DNA of 64,000 nt from Boothiomyces macroporosus (GCA_027604185.1 JADGKB010000042.1:1-64000); one strand, 5' to 3'; shown: positions 21,205 through 31,199, counted from the first letter of the stretch. Notes: generated by a model not told the origin, from the sequence alone. Numbers and translations: made by a program.

Positions 21205-22332
21205 TCAAGTGCACGATTTATTGACTTGCCAAACTACTAGCTTGTTTCCTCCAGATACCAAGTACTTTTTAAATGATAAACAATTGACAGGCCCATCAAG
21301 AATCTTTTCATTTTCACCATTCAAATTCATCACCAACAACCCATCGCTAGTACATACTACTGTATCGTCAACTAGAACAAGTCTATTACGACTATATTCA
21401 TCACATGTAACTCCATATAAATCAATCAATTGATTATCCCTAAGTACGACTATTTTACCAGCTTTCGAATCTGTATATAAAGCCATCATTTTGTCATTCA
21501 ATGAAATATCCATCAAATTGTATGAAATATGACCATCATCACGACTATTGATAGAGATTTTTTCTATGGATAGGGAATTCAACTCAACGCGGTTTATCCA
21601 ATCTTCTCCTCTCACTCCTAAATATATTACATCCCCATCACTAACCAAACTTTCAATAATTCCACCAAACTTGAGTTTCTTTAGTTCCCATTGGTTGTAT
21701 ATATTGACATATTGATCATATGAACCAGTAACATAGTAATTCGGAGTGATCGCGCATCTGTTTGCATACTTTGAATGATCTCTTTTTTTCATCAAGACAT
21801 TTCCATAGTAATCCAGCAGAGTAAGACTACCATCCATAGATGTTACCAAGATCTCTGTTGACGAACTAGATATTGATAGTATAGGGCTTTTACCTAGATC
21901 ATAGTCTACAATTTTCTCGCTAATAGTGGAAATGGAAAGAGTGTTTTTGAATGATGAAATTATAAGGTACCGATCATCAGTAACAGAAAGCGTCTCCATT
22001 ACACGGTCGAGATCTCTATTGATTAGCGATAACAATCCAGTGTAAATTTCATAATCAACTTGAACAATTTGACAATTCGTCGCTTTCAAGGGGATTTCGT
22101 ACCAGAGTTGAAAATCCAGTTTATCCGACTGGAATTGTTTTTGTTTCTTGAATCCTCTTCTAACACAATCTTCAATAATTGATTCCAAAGGTTTATCCGG
22201 TAGAATGGTATCGTCCAAATCATCCGGGCATTCCATCTCCAGGGCTTCTAGGGTCGTATCGAGTGAATATTTCTTTAAAAAGTTCTTTATCATTTGGAGA
22301 GAGACTTGCCTGTAGTCTTGACCTGAAATCAT
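21205..22332 (-). CDS. LisH-containing WD40-like protein
   Basis: Intronless, 375 residues from the ATG at 22332. An N-terminal LisH-type helix pair (YRQVSLQMIKNFLKKYSLDT) is followed by a CTLH-like segment and weak WD repeats (for example YYVTGSYDQYVNIYNQW and KYLVSGGNKLVVWQV). LisH/WD proteins are usually scaffolds of nuclear or ubiquitin-ligase complexes; I cannot name the orthologue. An upstream ATG in frame (22398) would run into the divergent PWWP gene, so the internal start that leaves a 28-bp shared promoter is preferred. Confidence is moderate for the family and high for coding status. Confidence 0.8.
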   Translation of the reverse strand: MISGQDYRQVSLQMIKNFLKKYSLDTTLEALEMECPDDLDDTILPDKPLESIIEDCVRRGFKKQKQFQSDKLDFQLWYEIPLKATNCQIVQVDYEIYTGLLSLINRDLDRVMETLSVTDDRYLIISSFKNTLSISTISEKIVDYDLGKSPILSISSSSTEILVTSMDGSLTLLDYYGNVLMKKRDHSKYANRCAITPNYYVTGSYDQYVNIYNQWELKKLKFGGIIESLVSDGDVIYLGVRGEDWINRVELNSLSIEKISINSRDDGHISYNLMDISLNDKMMALYTDSKAGKIVVLRDNQLIDLYGVTCDEYSRNRLVLVDDTVVCTSDGLLVMNLNGENEKILDGPVNCLSFKKYLVSGGNKLVVWQVNKSCT

Positions 22333-22360
22333 TTTTTGCAAGATTTTCCAATTTGATCTT

Positions 22361-23794
22361 ATGGACGAATACCAGGCAGATACCTTAGTATGGGCCAAAG
22401 TAAAAGGTTACAGCTGGTGGCCAGCAAAGGTAAATTATTCCTGATGATAGGTCTGTTTAATCTCACTTTAGGTTCCTTTAAATTGACTTAGGTTGAACAG
22501 TACTAATATAGGCAAGGAGTACTTAACCTAGGTAATTGGAATTAATAATTAGGTTATTTAAACTAATACTAGGTAAGCGATTACTAACCAGATTGAAAAT
22601 GAGCAAGATCTACCACCATTCGCATTAGCAGCGAAACCACCAAAACCAAACCACATTCCAATTTACTTTTTTGGAACCAGAGAATTTGGATGGGTTACAT
22701 CGGATTGCTTGAAACCGTACGAGGAGAATTATGATGATCTACATAAAAAGTGCAAGACTAAACCGTTTTTACTAGCATTAGATGAAATCAAGGACAAGGA
22801 AGCTTGGCCAAAGAAGCACCAGTATGACAGTTTTGATCCTGATCGAGATGCAAAGAAGAAGAGAAAGAGTTTACCTGCAAAGGAAGAAAAGAAGGAAACA
22901 AAGAGACGCAAATCAATGGCAAGATTACTTTAACCATAGGCAAATATTCATTAACGATAGCCTGCTAATTTGGATAAAGAAAAGAAACTCAAACTCAAAC
23001 CTATTGTGATATCAAAGGAAAAGTTGCTCCGACTTCGCAAGAAGCTTCAGTTATTCCTGCAACAAGAGCAGTATACTGTACTCATTATTAACAAAAGGAG
23101 AAGGATTATAAATTAGCTAATGAATATCTGAATGAAGCAGAGAAAATTACTATTGATTTGGATCTATTCAAAGAAACAAAGATTGGAAAAGTCGTCAAGC
23201 GACTGGGAAGAAAGGGAGTAAATGAATACTCCATTAGTGACAGATGTACTGTACTTACTGAAAAATGGATCAAACAAGTGCAAGGTTTCTCTTACTAATT
23301 CAGGGAGTTTAAGCATGGTGCAAGACGGAGATTTAGGAATGTTGGGAGACTTGAATAGTCCTGTCAAGGAAAGAGAAGAAGGCGATTGGGTAGTTTTATC
23401 CAACGCTGATGAAGAAAAAGAAAAGGAGGATGAGTCTAAAAAGGCAAAGACTGAATCTCAAGATTCACCAAAGAGAGAGGCATCTAAATCTCCAAAGAGG
23501 GATGTTTCAAAGTCTCCAAAGAGAGATGTTTCAAAGTCTCCAAAGAGAGAAGCATCTAAATCTCCAAAGAGGGATGTTTCAAAGTCTCCAAAGAGAGAGG
23601 TACCTAAATCTCCAAAGAGAGATGTTTCAAAGTCTCCAAAGAGGGAAGAGTCTACTGAAAAAGATATCCCTAAATCTCCAAAGAAACAAGATCCAATCAA
23701 GGAAATAGAACCTTCTACCAGTGTATTGGGCTCTCCTAAAAAAGACGCGCCATTATCTCCTTCCAAAACAATTGTGAACCCTTCACCTCAATAA
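22361..23794 (+). CDS. PWWP plus TFIIS-N (LEDGF/HDGF-like) chromatin protein
   Basis: Join 22361..22429, 22592..22918, 22961..23077, 23098..23284, 23304..23794; 396 residues. The PWWP domain (WAKVKGYSWWPAK/IENEQ ... YFFGTREFGWV) reads chromatin marks in related proteins. A TFIIS N-terminal/IBD-like helical domain follows (KLQLFLQQEQYTEKDYK ... FKETKIGKVVKRL ... ISDRCTVLTEKWIKQV). The tail has about eight KSPKR(D/E) repeats. Nuclear role inferred. Exons 1 and 2 are separated by 162 nt that resolve into eight abutting micro-introns; exons 2 and 3 are separated by two abutting GC-AG units. Two ordinary introns (20 and 19 nt) follow. The stop codon lies within AATAAA. Confidence 0.92.
22430..22591 (+). 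other. Array of eight abutting micro-introns (zero-length exons)
   Basis: Between WWPAK and IENEQ of the PWWP domain, 162 nt are absent from the protein. The segment divides with no leftover base into eight intron-like units: 22430..22450, 22451..22471, 22472..22491, 22492..22511, 22512..22531, 22532..22552, 22553..22572, 22573..22591 (21, 21, 20, 20, 20, 21, 20, 19 nt). Each starts GT (unit 5 GC) and ends AG, and most carry a TNAC/TNAT branch-like motif near the acceptor. Example: unit 4 is gttgaacagtactaatatag. The units do not resemble one another outside the splice signals, so this is not a simple recent repeat. Sequential or independent removal is inferred. Confidence 0.85.
22919..22960 (+). 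other. Pair of abutting GC-AG micro-introns
   Basis: Two 21-nt units, 22919..22939 and 22940..22960, both starting GCAA, both carrying TTAAC and ending ATAG. They are excised from the PWWP protein between ...KSM and PANLD. Reading through gives a stop in the first unit. Confidence 0.8.
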
Positions 23795-23832
23795 ACTTAC
23801 CTTGGATTTTTTAAATTTTTGCGCATTGTTTC

Positions 23833-23846
23833 TTTACCATGGTAAA
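23833..23846. promoter_or_regulatory. 14-nt perfect palindrome upstream of the chloroperoxidase gene
   Basis: TTTACCATGGTAAA, about 90 nt before the chloroperoxidase ATG and 40 nt after the PWWP stop. It could be a dimer binding site; function unknown. Confidence 0.35.
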
Positions 23847-23899
23847 ATATTGACCCAATAGTCTCATCCACGAGAACATCTCCACCCATCTTTATATGG

Positions 23900-23907
23900 T
23901 ATAAATG
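23900..23907 (+). promoter_or_regulatory. TATA box of chloroperoxidase gene
   Basis: TATAAATG with its first T 31 nt before the ATG at 23931. Confidence 0.65.
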
Positions 23908-23930
23908 GCCAGCATAATTTATTGGTAACA

Positions 23931-24644
23931 ATGTTTTTTCCCATTCTGGTTGCCGCTGTCCTATCCCAATCTTTTGACCCAAATGTCAACAAATGGCTAC
24001 CACCTTTACCTGGTCAATCACGCTCTCCTTGCCCAGGATTGAACTCTTTGACAAACCACGGATACTTGCCAAGAGATGGAAACACTCCACTAACCCCAGA
24101 CATGCTTATCACTGCCTGCAAGAATGGTTTCAATGCCGATGCAGATTTGATCAATTTCATTCTTGGCGCAGCAGCTAATCTCGGTATCCCTCAAAACTTT
24201 ACTCTTGGACAACTCAATATCCATAACGCCATTGAACACGACGCTTCCTTGACCAGACAAGACTGTTACTTTGGTGAATGCTTCAAGTTGAATATCAAAC
24301 AATTTACCAATTTCATGTCGCATGTATCCAATGGGCGTACTTTGACTGTGCAAGATATGGTAAACTGTCGCCACAATCACTTCAATTATACTATTGCAAA
24401 TAACCCAACTTATTTGCTTACTGGAATGCAATACTTTTTGGCTTACGGCGAATCATCATTTATCCACTTGTTCTTTGGCGCAAGTGGTACGTGGGAAGTA
24501 CCAGCAGAGTTTTTGATTCCATTCTTTTTGGAAGAGCGATTACCATTCTTTGAAGGCTGGAACCCACCCGCTGATCCAGTCCACTTGTCTCAAGTCTTTA
24601 ACTTCATTTCTACCTTGCAATCGATGCCTGCAACTGGCCCTTGA
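23931..24644 (+). CDS. Secreted chloroperoxidase / unspecific-peroxygenase-like heme-thiolate protein
   Basis: Intronless, 237 residues from the ATG at 23931. Signal peptide MFFPILVAAVLSQS. The heme-ligand motif SPCPGLNSLTNHGYLPRDG (PCP with the proximal Cys) and the distal acid motif EHDASLTR are both present, as in the chloroperoxidase/UPO family. Expected to use hydrogen peroxide to oxygenate or halogenate organic substrates outside the cell. Length matches short-type UPOs. The stop TGA overlaps an AATAAA hexamer. TATA-class promoter like the other secreted genes. Confidence 0.93.
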   Translation: MFFPILVAAVLSQSFDPNVNKWLPPLPGQSRSPCPGLNSLTNHGYLPRDGNTPLTPDMLITACKNGFNADADLINFILGAAANLGIPQNFTLGQLNIHNAIEHDASLTRQDCYFGECFKLNIKQFTNFMSHVSNGRTLTVQDMVNCRHNHFNYTIANNPTYLLTGMQYFLAYGESSFIHLFFGASGTWEVPAEFLIPFFLEERLPFFEGWNPPADPVHLSQVFNFISTLQSMPATGP

Positions 24645-24684
24645 ATAAACCTAAATAAACTTGTCCGCGTGGTAATTTTTCCCA

Positions 24685-26005
24685 ATGGATTTCCAAGACT
24701 TTCTTGCAGAGACTAGTAAAAAGAGACAGCATTCAGCTATTCGCGCACTTCAAAAGTACACTAATATGAAGGACATTGTCAACCTTGGAGGAGGTACGTT
24801 GATTTAATGCAGGTATGCCTCATTCCGAAACCTTTCCGTTAAAGGGAATCACTTTACACTTGGACTATGGGGATTTGGAAATGGATAAAGTGGATTTAGA
24901 CAAGGGAATTCAATACGGTGAGTCCGGCGGTGAACAGAATCTTAAAGCGTGGTTAAGGAAGCTACAAGATCATGTTCACAAGCCTGTTTACAAGGATTAT
25001 CAAATTTGCATCGGAAATGGTGTATCGGATGTATTAGCCAAAGTAATTACAATTAAACCAGGCATTCGAAGCAGTTTTGAACCCTGGTGATACAGTATTG
25101 ATTGAGTCTCCTACTTATGTTGGTGCAATATCTTTCTTGAGACCGCTTGGACTCCAGTTCATACGTACACTATTACTAACAAGCTATTAATGTTGATCAG
25201 CATGGTACAAATGTGGATGAATTGGAGACAGCACTAAAGAATTGGAACGGAACGAAACCAAAGGTATTCTACACTGTTCCTATCGGCGGTAATCCTACAG
25301 GGATCAGTATAACCTTTGAAAGAAAAAAGCAAGTGTATCGCTTGGCCCAAAAATACAACTTTTTAATCTTTGAAGTACTTTATATTAACATAGGATGACC
25401 CATACTATTATATACAAGTTTATTCCTGTTAACACTAGTTTAATAGCTGGATTCCTAGTTATTGGTCAATCGACACTGATGGCCGCGTTCTAAGATTTGA
25501 TTCATTTTCAAAGTTGTTTGGTGGTGGATTTAGAATCGGCTGGGTAAGTGCTGCCCCTGCATTTGTTGAGCGTATCCTCTTACATGGGATGGTAACCGAT
25601 TTGCATCCATCTGGATTGTCCCAGCAAATCATTTACACAATTGTAAAGTCTTGGGGAATAGAGGGCTTTATTCAGCATACGAAAAGAATTACACAGTATT
25701 ACAAGAAACGAAGGGATATATTGCAAACTGCTTTAGAGAAGCATTTGGCTGGACTGGCTTCGTGGAATATCCCTGATGCTGGGTTGTTCTTTTGGATTAA
25801 ACTCAACAATGTACCGGATACTTTTGATTTGATCAACAAGAAGGCAGTCGATTCCAAGGTAATTCTCTTGCCCGGTGTAGAGTTTCTCCCATTGCGTGGA
25901 AATAGCTCTTTTGTTCGTGCAGCCTTTTCGTTTGCACATCCTGATCATTTAGAATTGGGCGCCGAAAGACTAGGAAAGCTGCTCTCAAATAAAGCGAAAT
26001 TATGA
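24685..26005 (+). CDS. Class I/II PLP aminotransferase (kynurenine/alpha-aminoadipate, ARO8-like)
   Basis: Join 24685..24793, 24813..25042, 25062..25164, 25184..25374, 25394..25417, 25439..26005 (introns 19, 19, 19, 19, 21 nt; one exon is only 24 nt); 407 residues. Landmarks: NLGGGMP near the N-terminus, NPGDTVLIESPTYVGA, PIGGNPTG, FEDDPYYY, and the Schiff-base lysine in SFSKLFGGGFRIGW. Transfers amino groups with PLP, acting on aromatic amino acids, kynurenine or 2-aminoadipate in this subfamily; the exact substrate is inferred. It ends 17 nt from the convergent eIF2B alpha gene. Confidence 0.93.
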
Positions 26006-26022
26006 GTACAGTAATGTTTTTA

Positions 26023-27013
26023 TTAGTGGGATTTATCTGATTTCAGCATCAATTCTGAAACTCCACTTGGGGTAAGGATACCTTCGTTGGTGAAAAACAT
26101 TGTAACCAGATTTGGAGGTGTGTAGTCTACGATAGGATTGGAAATCTTTGTTAAACTCTACTTACCAAGCATTTTCCGTTGTCTTCTTCATCTGTAAAGT
26201 ACGAAGGGGCAAGAGATGCAAATTCCAGATCATCCTGGTTTAGAGGGAATACATCAACAAATTTATAACTTGTTACAAACAAATTACCTTTCAGCAACAC
26301 AATAGAATGGTTTCCCTGCTGCTTTTGCAACCACTCCAATAGGAAAAGTCCCAATTTGATTAATTACACCTCCATTTCTTACAACACCTTCTGCTCCAAC
26401 TAAAACCATATCTACTTTTTCCATAATATATCCAATCGCAGCGTCCGCAATAAGCGCTGCTTCGACGTTTAGTCTTCGCAGTTCCTGGACCGCCTTTAAT
26501 CCAGCAGACGATGGAGAGGCTTGGGTAACATATACTTTAAAGTTCTTTTCTTTGGATGCCATCTCCAACAGCAACATTACCAATCTGGAATAAGAGTGAA
26601 CAAGGATTGTGGAATTGTCCCTAATAAATGTCATCCCTTTTTCCGCAGCCTGTTGGCGATATAAATTAGAATTTCTAATCATAATCTCTCCTCCTTCAAT
26701 AATATCATTTTTGAACGAGTCGAAATTGGTGGATATGGAGGTATTTGTAACGAATAATTTGAAAAGATCAGTTCCAGCAGTATAGCTGGAGTTAACCTAT
26801 TTATACCTGATGAGCTTTGGTCCAGGTTTTCTCAGCATTTTTGTTTGTTCGTTTAAATTGGACTATATTAGCGAAACAGACCATATATTCGGCAAACGTG
26901 GATGCGTTGGATTGCTTTGTAAACTCGACCAACGCCTGTACAGTGACTACCGGTAGGGCCATTGTCGGGCACGCTTTTTCAATTTCATCCACCACCCTCT
27001 TGATATTAAACAT
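26023..27013 (-). CDS. GCN3: Translation initiation factor eIF2B subunit alpha
   Basis: Exons 27013..26882, 26862..26807, 26785..26288, 26268..26166, 26145..26023 (introns 19, 21, 19, 20 nt); 303 residues. Key segments: SYTAGTDLF, STILVHSYSRLV, VGAEGVVRNGGVINQIGT, KPFYCVAESYKFVDVFPL and the C-terminal ISNPIVDYTPPNLV. It is the regulatory subunit of the eIF2 guanine-nucleotide exchange factor, cytoplasmic, sensing eIF2 phosphorylation. Upstream (27034..27043) is the palindrome ATCACGTGAT with an E-box core. The stop codon overlaps an AATAAA. Confidence 0.95.
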
Positions 27014-27033
27014 TTGTGAAAAAGTCAATTAAT

Positions 27034-27105
27034 ATCACGTGATGAGTTGAAGGATTTTCGGAAAAAAAACATTAGCCAATCAGCGTGTCAGATTTCAGCC
27101 AATCA
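27034..27105. promoter_or_regulatory. Shared eIF2B alpha / eL30 promoter: E-box palindrome and two CCAAT boxes
   Basis: The 148-bp divergent intergenic region has ATCACGTGAT (27034..27043) and two identical AGCCAATCA boxes (27074..27082 and 27097..27105). CCAAT boxes are typically bound by the HAP/NF-Y complex and CACGTG by bHLH factors. Confidence 0.6.
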
Positions 27106-27161
27106 AATCCATTCGCTTTCAAGAAATTCAAAAAAAATTGCTCGAAAAAGTTACACTTACA

Positions 27162-27537
27162 ATGGCACCAGCACAAAAGAAAGTCAAGAAGTCAGTAGAC
27201 AACATCAACTCTCGTTTATCACTTGTAATGAAATCTGGTAAAACTACCCTTGGATACAAATCAACCCTTAAAACTCTCAGAAACGGAAAATGTAAATATG
27301 AATTTAATGGTAGCCAAATTAGTTATTCTTTCCGGAAATTGCCCACCACTTCGCAAGAGTGAAATCGAATATTACGCCATGTTGGCAAAGACCGGTGTTC
27401 ACCACTATGCTGGATGTAATTGATTTTTAATCGTAGCCAATATCGAACTTGGAACTGCATGCGGTAAATACTTCCGTGTTGGTGTCTTATCCATCCTTGA
27501 CCAAGGTGACTCTGATATCGTTTCTCCTCAAGAATAA
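27162..27537 (+). CDS. RPL30: 60S ribosomal protein eL30
   Basis: Join 27162..27291, 27314..27415, 27437..27537 (introns 22 and 21 nt); 110 residues. Characteristic [62 protein letters not shown] and GDSDIVS segments. Cytoplasmic large-subunit protein. Both introns interrupt codons in conserved blocks, confirming the splices. The stop codon sits inside AATAAA (GAA-TAA-ATG). Confidence 0.97.
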
Positions 27538-27886
27538 ATGATTGTTATTATGGAATAAATGATTGTTATAATTGTCAGGATACAAGCGGATAGCAAGTAT
27601 GGATTAATTGGAAGCTTTTGAATGCATTCATCGATTGAGAGCGGGCGTTGAATTTAGCACTGATGTTTTCCTACTTTTCATGAGATAATTATAACTGGTG
27701 ACTTTGACTTGCTGTAATATGTCCTAAATAAGATGGAGTTCAAGCAATCATTTGCAAAAGACTGTTGCGCAACTTAGATATTCACAGTACGAAAATGGGT
27801 AATGTCAAGATTAAACAAACTAGCGGATAATCATCCCACCACTTGACCGCGTTTTTAAACAAAAATTCTCAAAAACATCTACACGG
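27538..27886. other. Intergenic
   Basis: 349 nt without a gene. The words TGATTGTTAT and AATAAATG are repeated just after the eL30 stop (27539..27570). Nothing else recognised. Confidence 0.4.
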
Positions 27887-29377
27887 ATGATGAAAAAATA
27901 TCTTTTATTCCTGGCTATAGCTGTGATACTAGCTGGAATAGCAGGTATTATCGGTCACGGTGTTATATTCGCCAATCAATCTGGAATTATTCTAAACACA
28001 TATGTTCCTTGTTGGTTTTCAGGGATATTCGCTTTTGCTGGATTATGCTTATTATACTTGCTAATCAAGCCTACAGTATTCTTGATGAAGCCTTTTTATT
28101 TTTATACAGAAGTGGCATTCAATTTGGTGTATTTCTTGGCTGTACTCGTGTGTTTGGTCTGTTACGCGATTGTGGGTGATTGGAATGCCTTTGCCTGGTT
28201 AATAGTGACTCTAGTCCCGATTTTGGTTTCCTTTTACTATTTGCTAAACTTTAGAAATGATGAAAAGGTTCACCCAGAAGGCGAAAGACCTGGTTGTCTG
28301 TTCCAGTTTGCATCTATTGTATTTTCAATGTTCAAGTTCTTTGCAGTGTTCTTTTTGGGTCTACTATGCGCAGGTGCCGTTGAAGCAACAATAGCCAACT
28401 CTTTCACTCCACCTAGTGGTTCAAAAACTGTGTCTGTTTTATTTGATGGCGCTGGAAAAAGCGCGAATCTTGAACTGTACTGTATTGGTACTACAAATAG
28501 CACTTTACCAACTATATTCCTGGTTGCTGATTCTGCACATGGCATTGTGGATTTTTACGGTCTTCAATATTATCTTAATTCAATAGGAGGCACTTCTAGG
28601 CGTGTGTGTTCTTACGACAACATTGGGTTTGGATGGAGTCAAGACTCTATTAGTGGAGAATTTACAGACTATGAATTCTTTTACAGACTTTTGCAGGCGT
28701 CTGGAGAGCCCCAACCATGGCATGTCGTAGCTTGGGGTGGGGGTGGTTCAACTGCCACTGCAATAGTCACAAACCACACTTCATCTATCAAGTCAGTAAC
28801 TTTTGTTGAAGCATATCCACCTGGAATAGAATTTAATTACTATGGCGTGAATAACTCTCTTTCTCATCAGCAAGTACTTGATTACAGAGCAAACCAGCTA
28901 GCAGGAAGGGTCGCACTCGCCCAGATCATTCTTGATATGGCTATTCCATGGGGATTAATGTCGTTATTCTTTCCAACTAGCCCTCAAGATCCAAATTACT
29001 ATCCACCTGATAAATGGAAGGAATATAGAGTGCAGTTGTGGAAAAGCAAGTCTTGGATCACCCAGCTGCAAGGTCTTAAATATCTACAAAGTGCTAATGA
29101 CGCAGCAGACCCTCTTAATGCTTATGGCCCACTACCACCAGCCGTCCCTGTGTTTGGAGTGTATTGCAGTGTACCAGCATCGTGCTATACTGCAAAGGAT
29201 GATGTCGTTCAAAAAGATTACTATAACCAACAAAAGTTTGCAATGGTGCGAGCACTCAGTGCTACTGCCGTCTTTGTAAACAACACTGACTGCGATTGTG
29301 CCCTTTCATTGCCCGTTGCCAAAGCGCAGTTTACAGCAACCTCAATCCTTTCCCTATACGCTTCCATCAACGCCTAG
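27887..29377 (+). CDS. Four-TM protein with an alpha/beta-hydrolase-like domain
   Basis: Intronless, 496 residues. About four to five N-terminal transmembrane helices (residues ~5-30, 42-62, 72-96, 100-122, 140-170) precede a lumenal or extracellular domain of alpha/beta-hydrolase layout: SVLFDGAG, TIFLVADSAHGIVDFYGLQ, YDNIGFGWS, then WHVVAWGGGGSTATAI where the nucleophile elbow (G-x-S-x-G) would lie. No serine occupies the elbow, so catalysis by the standard triad is doubtful. N-glycosylation-type NxS/T sites are frequent. Function unknown; a non-enzymatic hydrolase-fold protein is one reading. Confidence 0.75.
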   Translation: MMKKYLLFLAIAVILAGIAGIIGHGVIFANQSGIILNTYVPCWFSGIFAFAGLCLLYLLIKPTVFLMKPFYFYTEVAFNLVYFLAVLVCLVCYAIVGDWNAFAWLIVTLVPILVSFYYLLNFRNDEKVHPEGERPGCLFQFASIVFSMFKFFAVFFLGLLCAGAVEATIANSFTPPSGSKTVSVLFDGAGKSANLELYCIGTTNSTLPTIFLVADSAHGIVDFYGLQYYLNSIGGTSRRVCSYDNIGFGWSQDSISGEFTDYEFFYRLLQASGEPQPWHVVAWGGGGSTATAIVTNHTSSIKSVTFVEAYPPGIEFNYYGVNNSLSHQQVLDYRANQLAGRVALAQIILDMAIPWGLMSLFFPTSPQDPNYYPPDKWKEYRVQLWKSKSWITQLQGLKYLQSANDAADPLNAYGPLPPAVPVFGVYCSVPASCYTAKDDVVQKDYYNQQKFAMVRALSATAVFVNNTDCDCALSLPVAKAQFTATSILSLYASINA

Positions 29378-29508
29378 TTACCCTTGAAAAATAAACCAAT
29401 CGTTTTGAATTAAAGAAACTGAAACTAATATTACCAGCTGATCCTCCCATATTTAGGTATTAGGTAATCAACACCACTTTTTTTTGAAGGGAAAAAAAAT
29501 TCCCTAAA

Positions 29509-31052
29509 ATGTTGCGTGTAGTGCAAAAACGATATTCTCATACGCTACCAAAGGTATTTTCAGAGTAATTACAGATCTTGACTCAATCAATGGCTCAGCT
29601 TGATCCAGAAATGCATGAAATTTTTGAACTGGAAAAGCGCCGTCAAAGAGAGTCAATCGTGCTGATTCCATCAGAAGTACTCTGGTTTTAACTATAGAAT
29701 TTCACCTCGCCTTCTGTTATGCAAGCGCTTGGTTCTGTCTTCCAAAACAAATATTCTGAGGGCTATCCAAATGCGAGGTACTACGGAGGGAACGAATATA
29801 TTGATCAGGCTGAATTGCTCTGTCAAAAGAGGGCGTTGGAGGCATTCAATCTGGATCCTTCAAAGTGGGGAGTAAATGTTCAATCGCTATCTGGTGCTCC
29901 GGCTAATCTCTATGTTTACAGTGCGTTGATGAAACCACACGAGCGTTTGATGGGGTAATCTAATCTTAATTCAGTCTGGACTTACCACACGGTGGTCATT
30001 TATCCCATGGATATCAAACAGACACTAAAAAGATTTCTGCCGTTTCTACTTATTTCGAGACTTTGCCTTACAGGGTCAATGAAGAAACTGGAATCGTAGA
30101 TTATGATACTTTGGAAAAGAACGCAGCTCTTTATAGACCAAAAATCATTATCGCTGGTGCTTCTGCTTATGCCAGAAACTGGGATTACAAGAGAATGAAA
30201 ACTGTACGTTTCATTAATGTTAGATTGCGGATAAAGTCGGCGCTTACTTGATGGCTGACATGGCGCATATTTCAGGACTAGTATCCGCAGGTGTACTACC
30301 AAGTCCATTTGAATATGCTGACATTGTTACTACCACTACCCACAAATCCTTGCGTGGACCTAGAGGTGCAATGATCTTTTTCAGAAAGGGAGTGCGCAGC
30401 GTAGACAAGAAAGGCAAAGGTAGATTTTATTTAATTAGAAATCCTTTACAATTTGGAAAACCCAATCAACTTTTCAGTCTTTCCGGGTCACCAAGGTGGT
30501 CCACACAACCACACTATTGCCGCATTGTCTGTAGCCCTTAAACAAACTCAAACTGCTGAATTCAAGGAATATCAAAAGCAAGTTTTGCTTAATGCCAAGG
30601 AAATGGAAAACAGTTTCAAAAAGCTTGGTTACAATATGGTATCTGATGGTACTGATACACATCTCTTACTTCTTGACCTGAGAAATAAGCAAACTGATGG
30701 AGCCAGAGTAGAAAGAATTTTGGAATTGGTCAATATTGCTACAAACAAAAACACCATCCCAAGCGATAAATCAGCACTTATCCCAAGAGGTTTGCGTCTT
30801 GGATCACCAGCAATGACATCCAGGGGGTTGGTAGAGTCAGATTTCAGACAAATTGTTGAATTCATTGATGAGGCAATCAAACAAACGGTTGAAATTACCA
30901 AGCAAATTGATGGAAAGAAAATGAAGGATTTCAAAGACCAAGTAGGAGATGGAAGCAAGTTTGGATTGCAAGGATTGAAGGAAAAAGTCGTCGATTTCTG
31001 CAAGCAGTTCCCTGTTGTTGGATTCAATGTTGACGATATGAAATATAAATAA
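29509..31052 (+). CDS. SHMT: Serine hydroxymethyltransferase
   Basis: Join 29509..29553, 29575..29676, 29698..29954, 29975..30203, 30224..30419, 30439..31052 (introns 21, 21, 20, 20, 19 nt); 480 residues. Diagnostic segments: [52 protein letters not shown], and the PLP lysine in [13 protein letters not shown]. It interconverts serine and glycine while charging tetrahydrofolate. Exon 1 encodes a basic, Arg/Tyr/Ser N-terminus ([11 protein letters not shown]) resembling a mitochondrial presequence. A downstream Met ([10 protein letters not shown]) could start a cytosolic form. Confidence 0.96.
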
Positions 31053-31199
31053 TCATTTTTTGATTTATCAAGTGATGAGACGATCCGTTCAGGTCGTAGG
31101 TATTCTCTTTGGTCAGGTATCTTTCGACCTATAGCTTGAGAATTTTTCCAGGCTCTTCCACCCTTGTCTTTGATAAAACCAAGTGTGAAAATATTTCTC

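Noticed and set aside
22333..22398. Upstream ATG (22398) for the LisH/WD gene
   Set aside because: It would overlap the start and first exon of the divergent PWWP gene; the LisH domain begins just after the ATG at 22332.
22430..22591. Eight-unit intron segment as a simple tandem repeat or a coding insertion
   Set aside because: Units do not share sequence beyond splice signals, the segment has in-frame stops, and the PWWP domain is only complete when it is removed.
23158..23240. Intron-like GTAAATGAATACTCCATTAG within the PWWP gene
   Set aside because: It has the right size, but removing it puts a stop in frame; left in, it encodes conserved VNEYSIS of the TFIIS-N domain.
23458..23766. Minus-strand repetitive frame (FGDFETSLFGD repeats)
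   Set aside because: Shadow of the KSPKR repeats of the PWWP protein on the plus strand.
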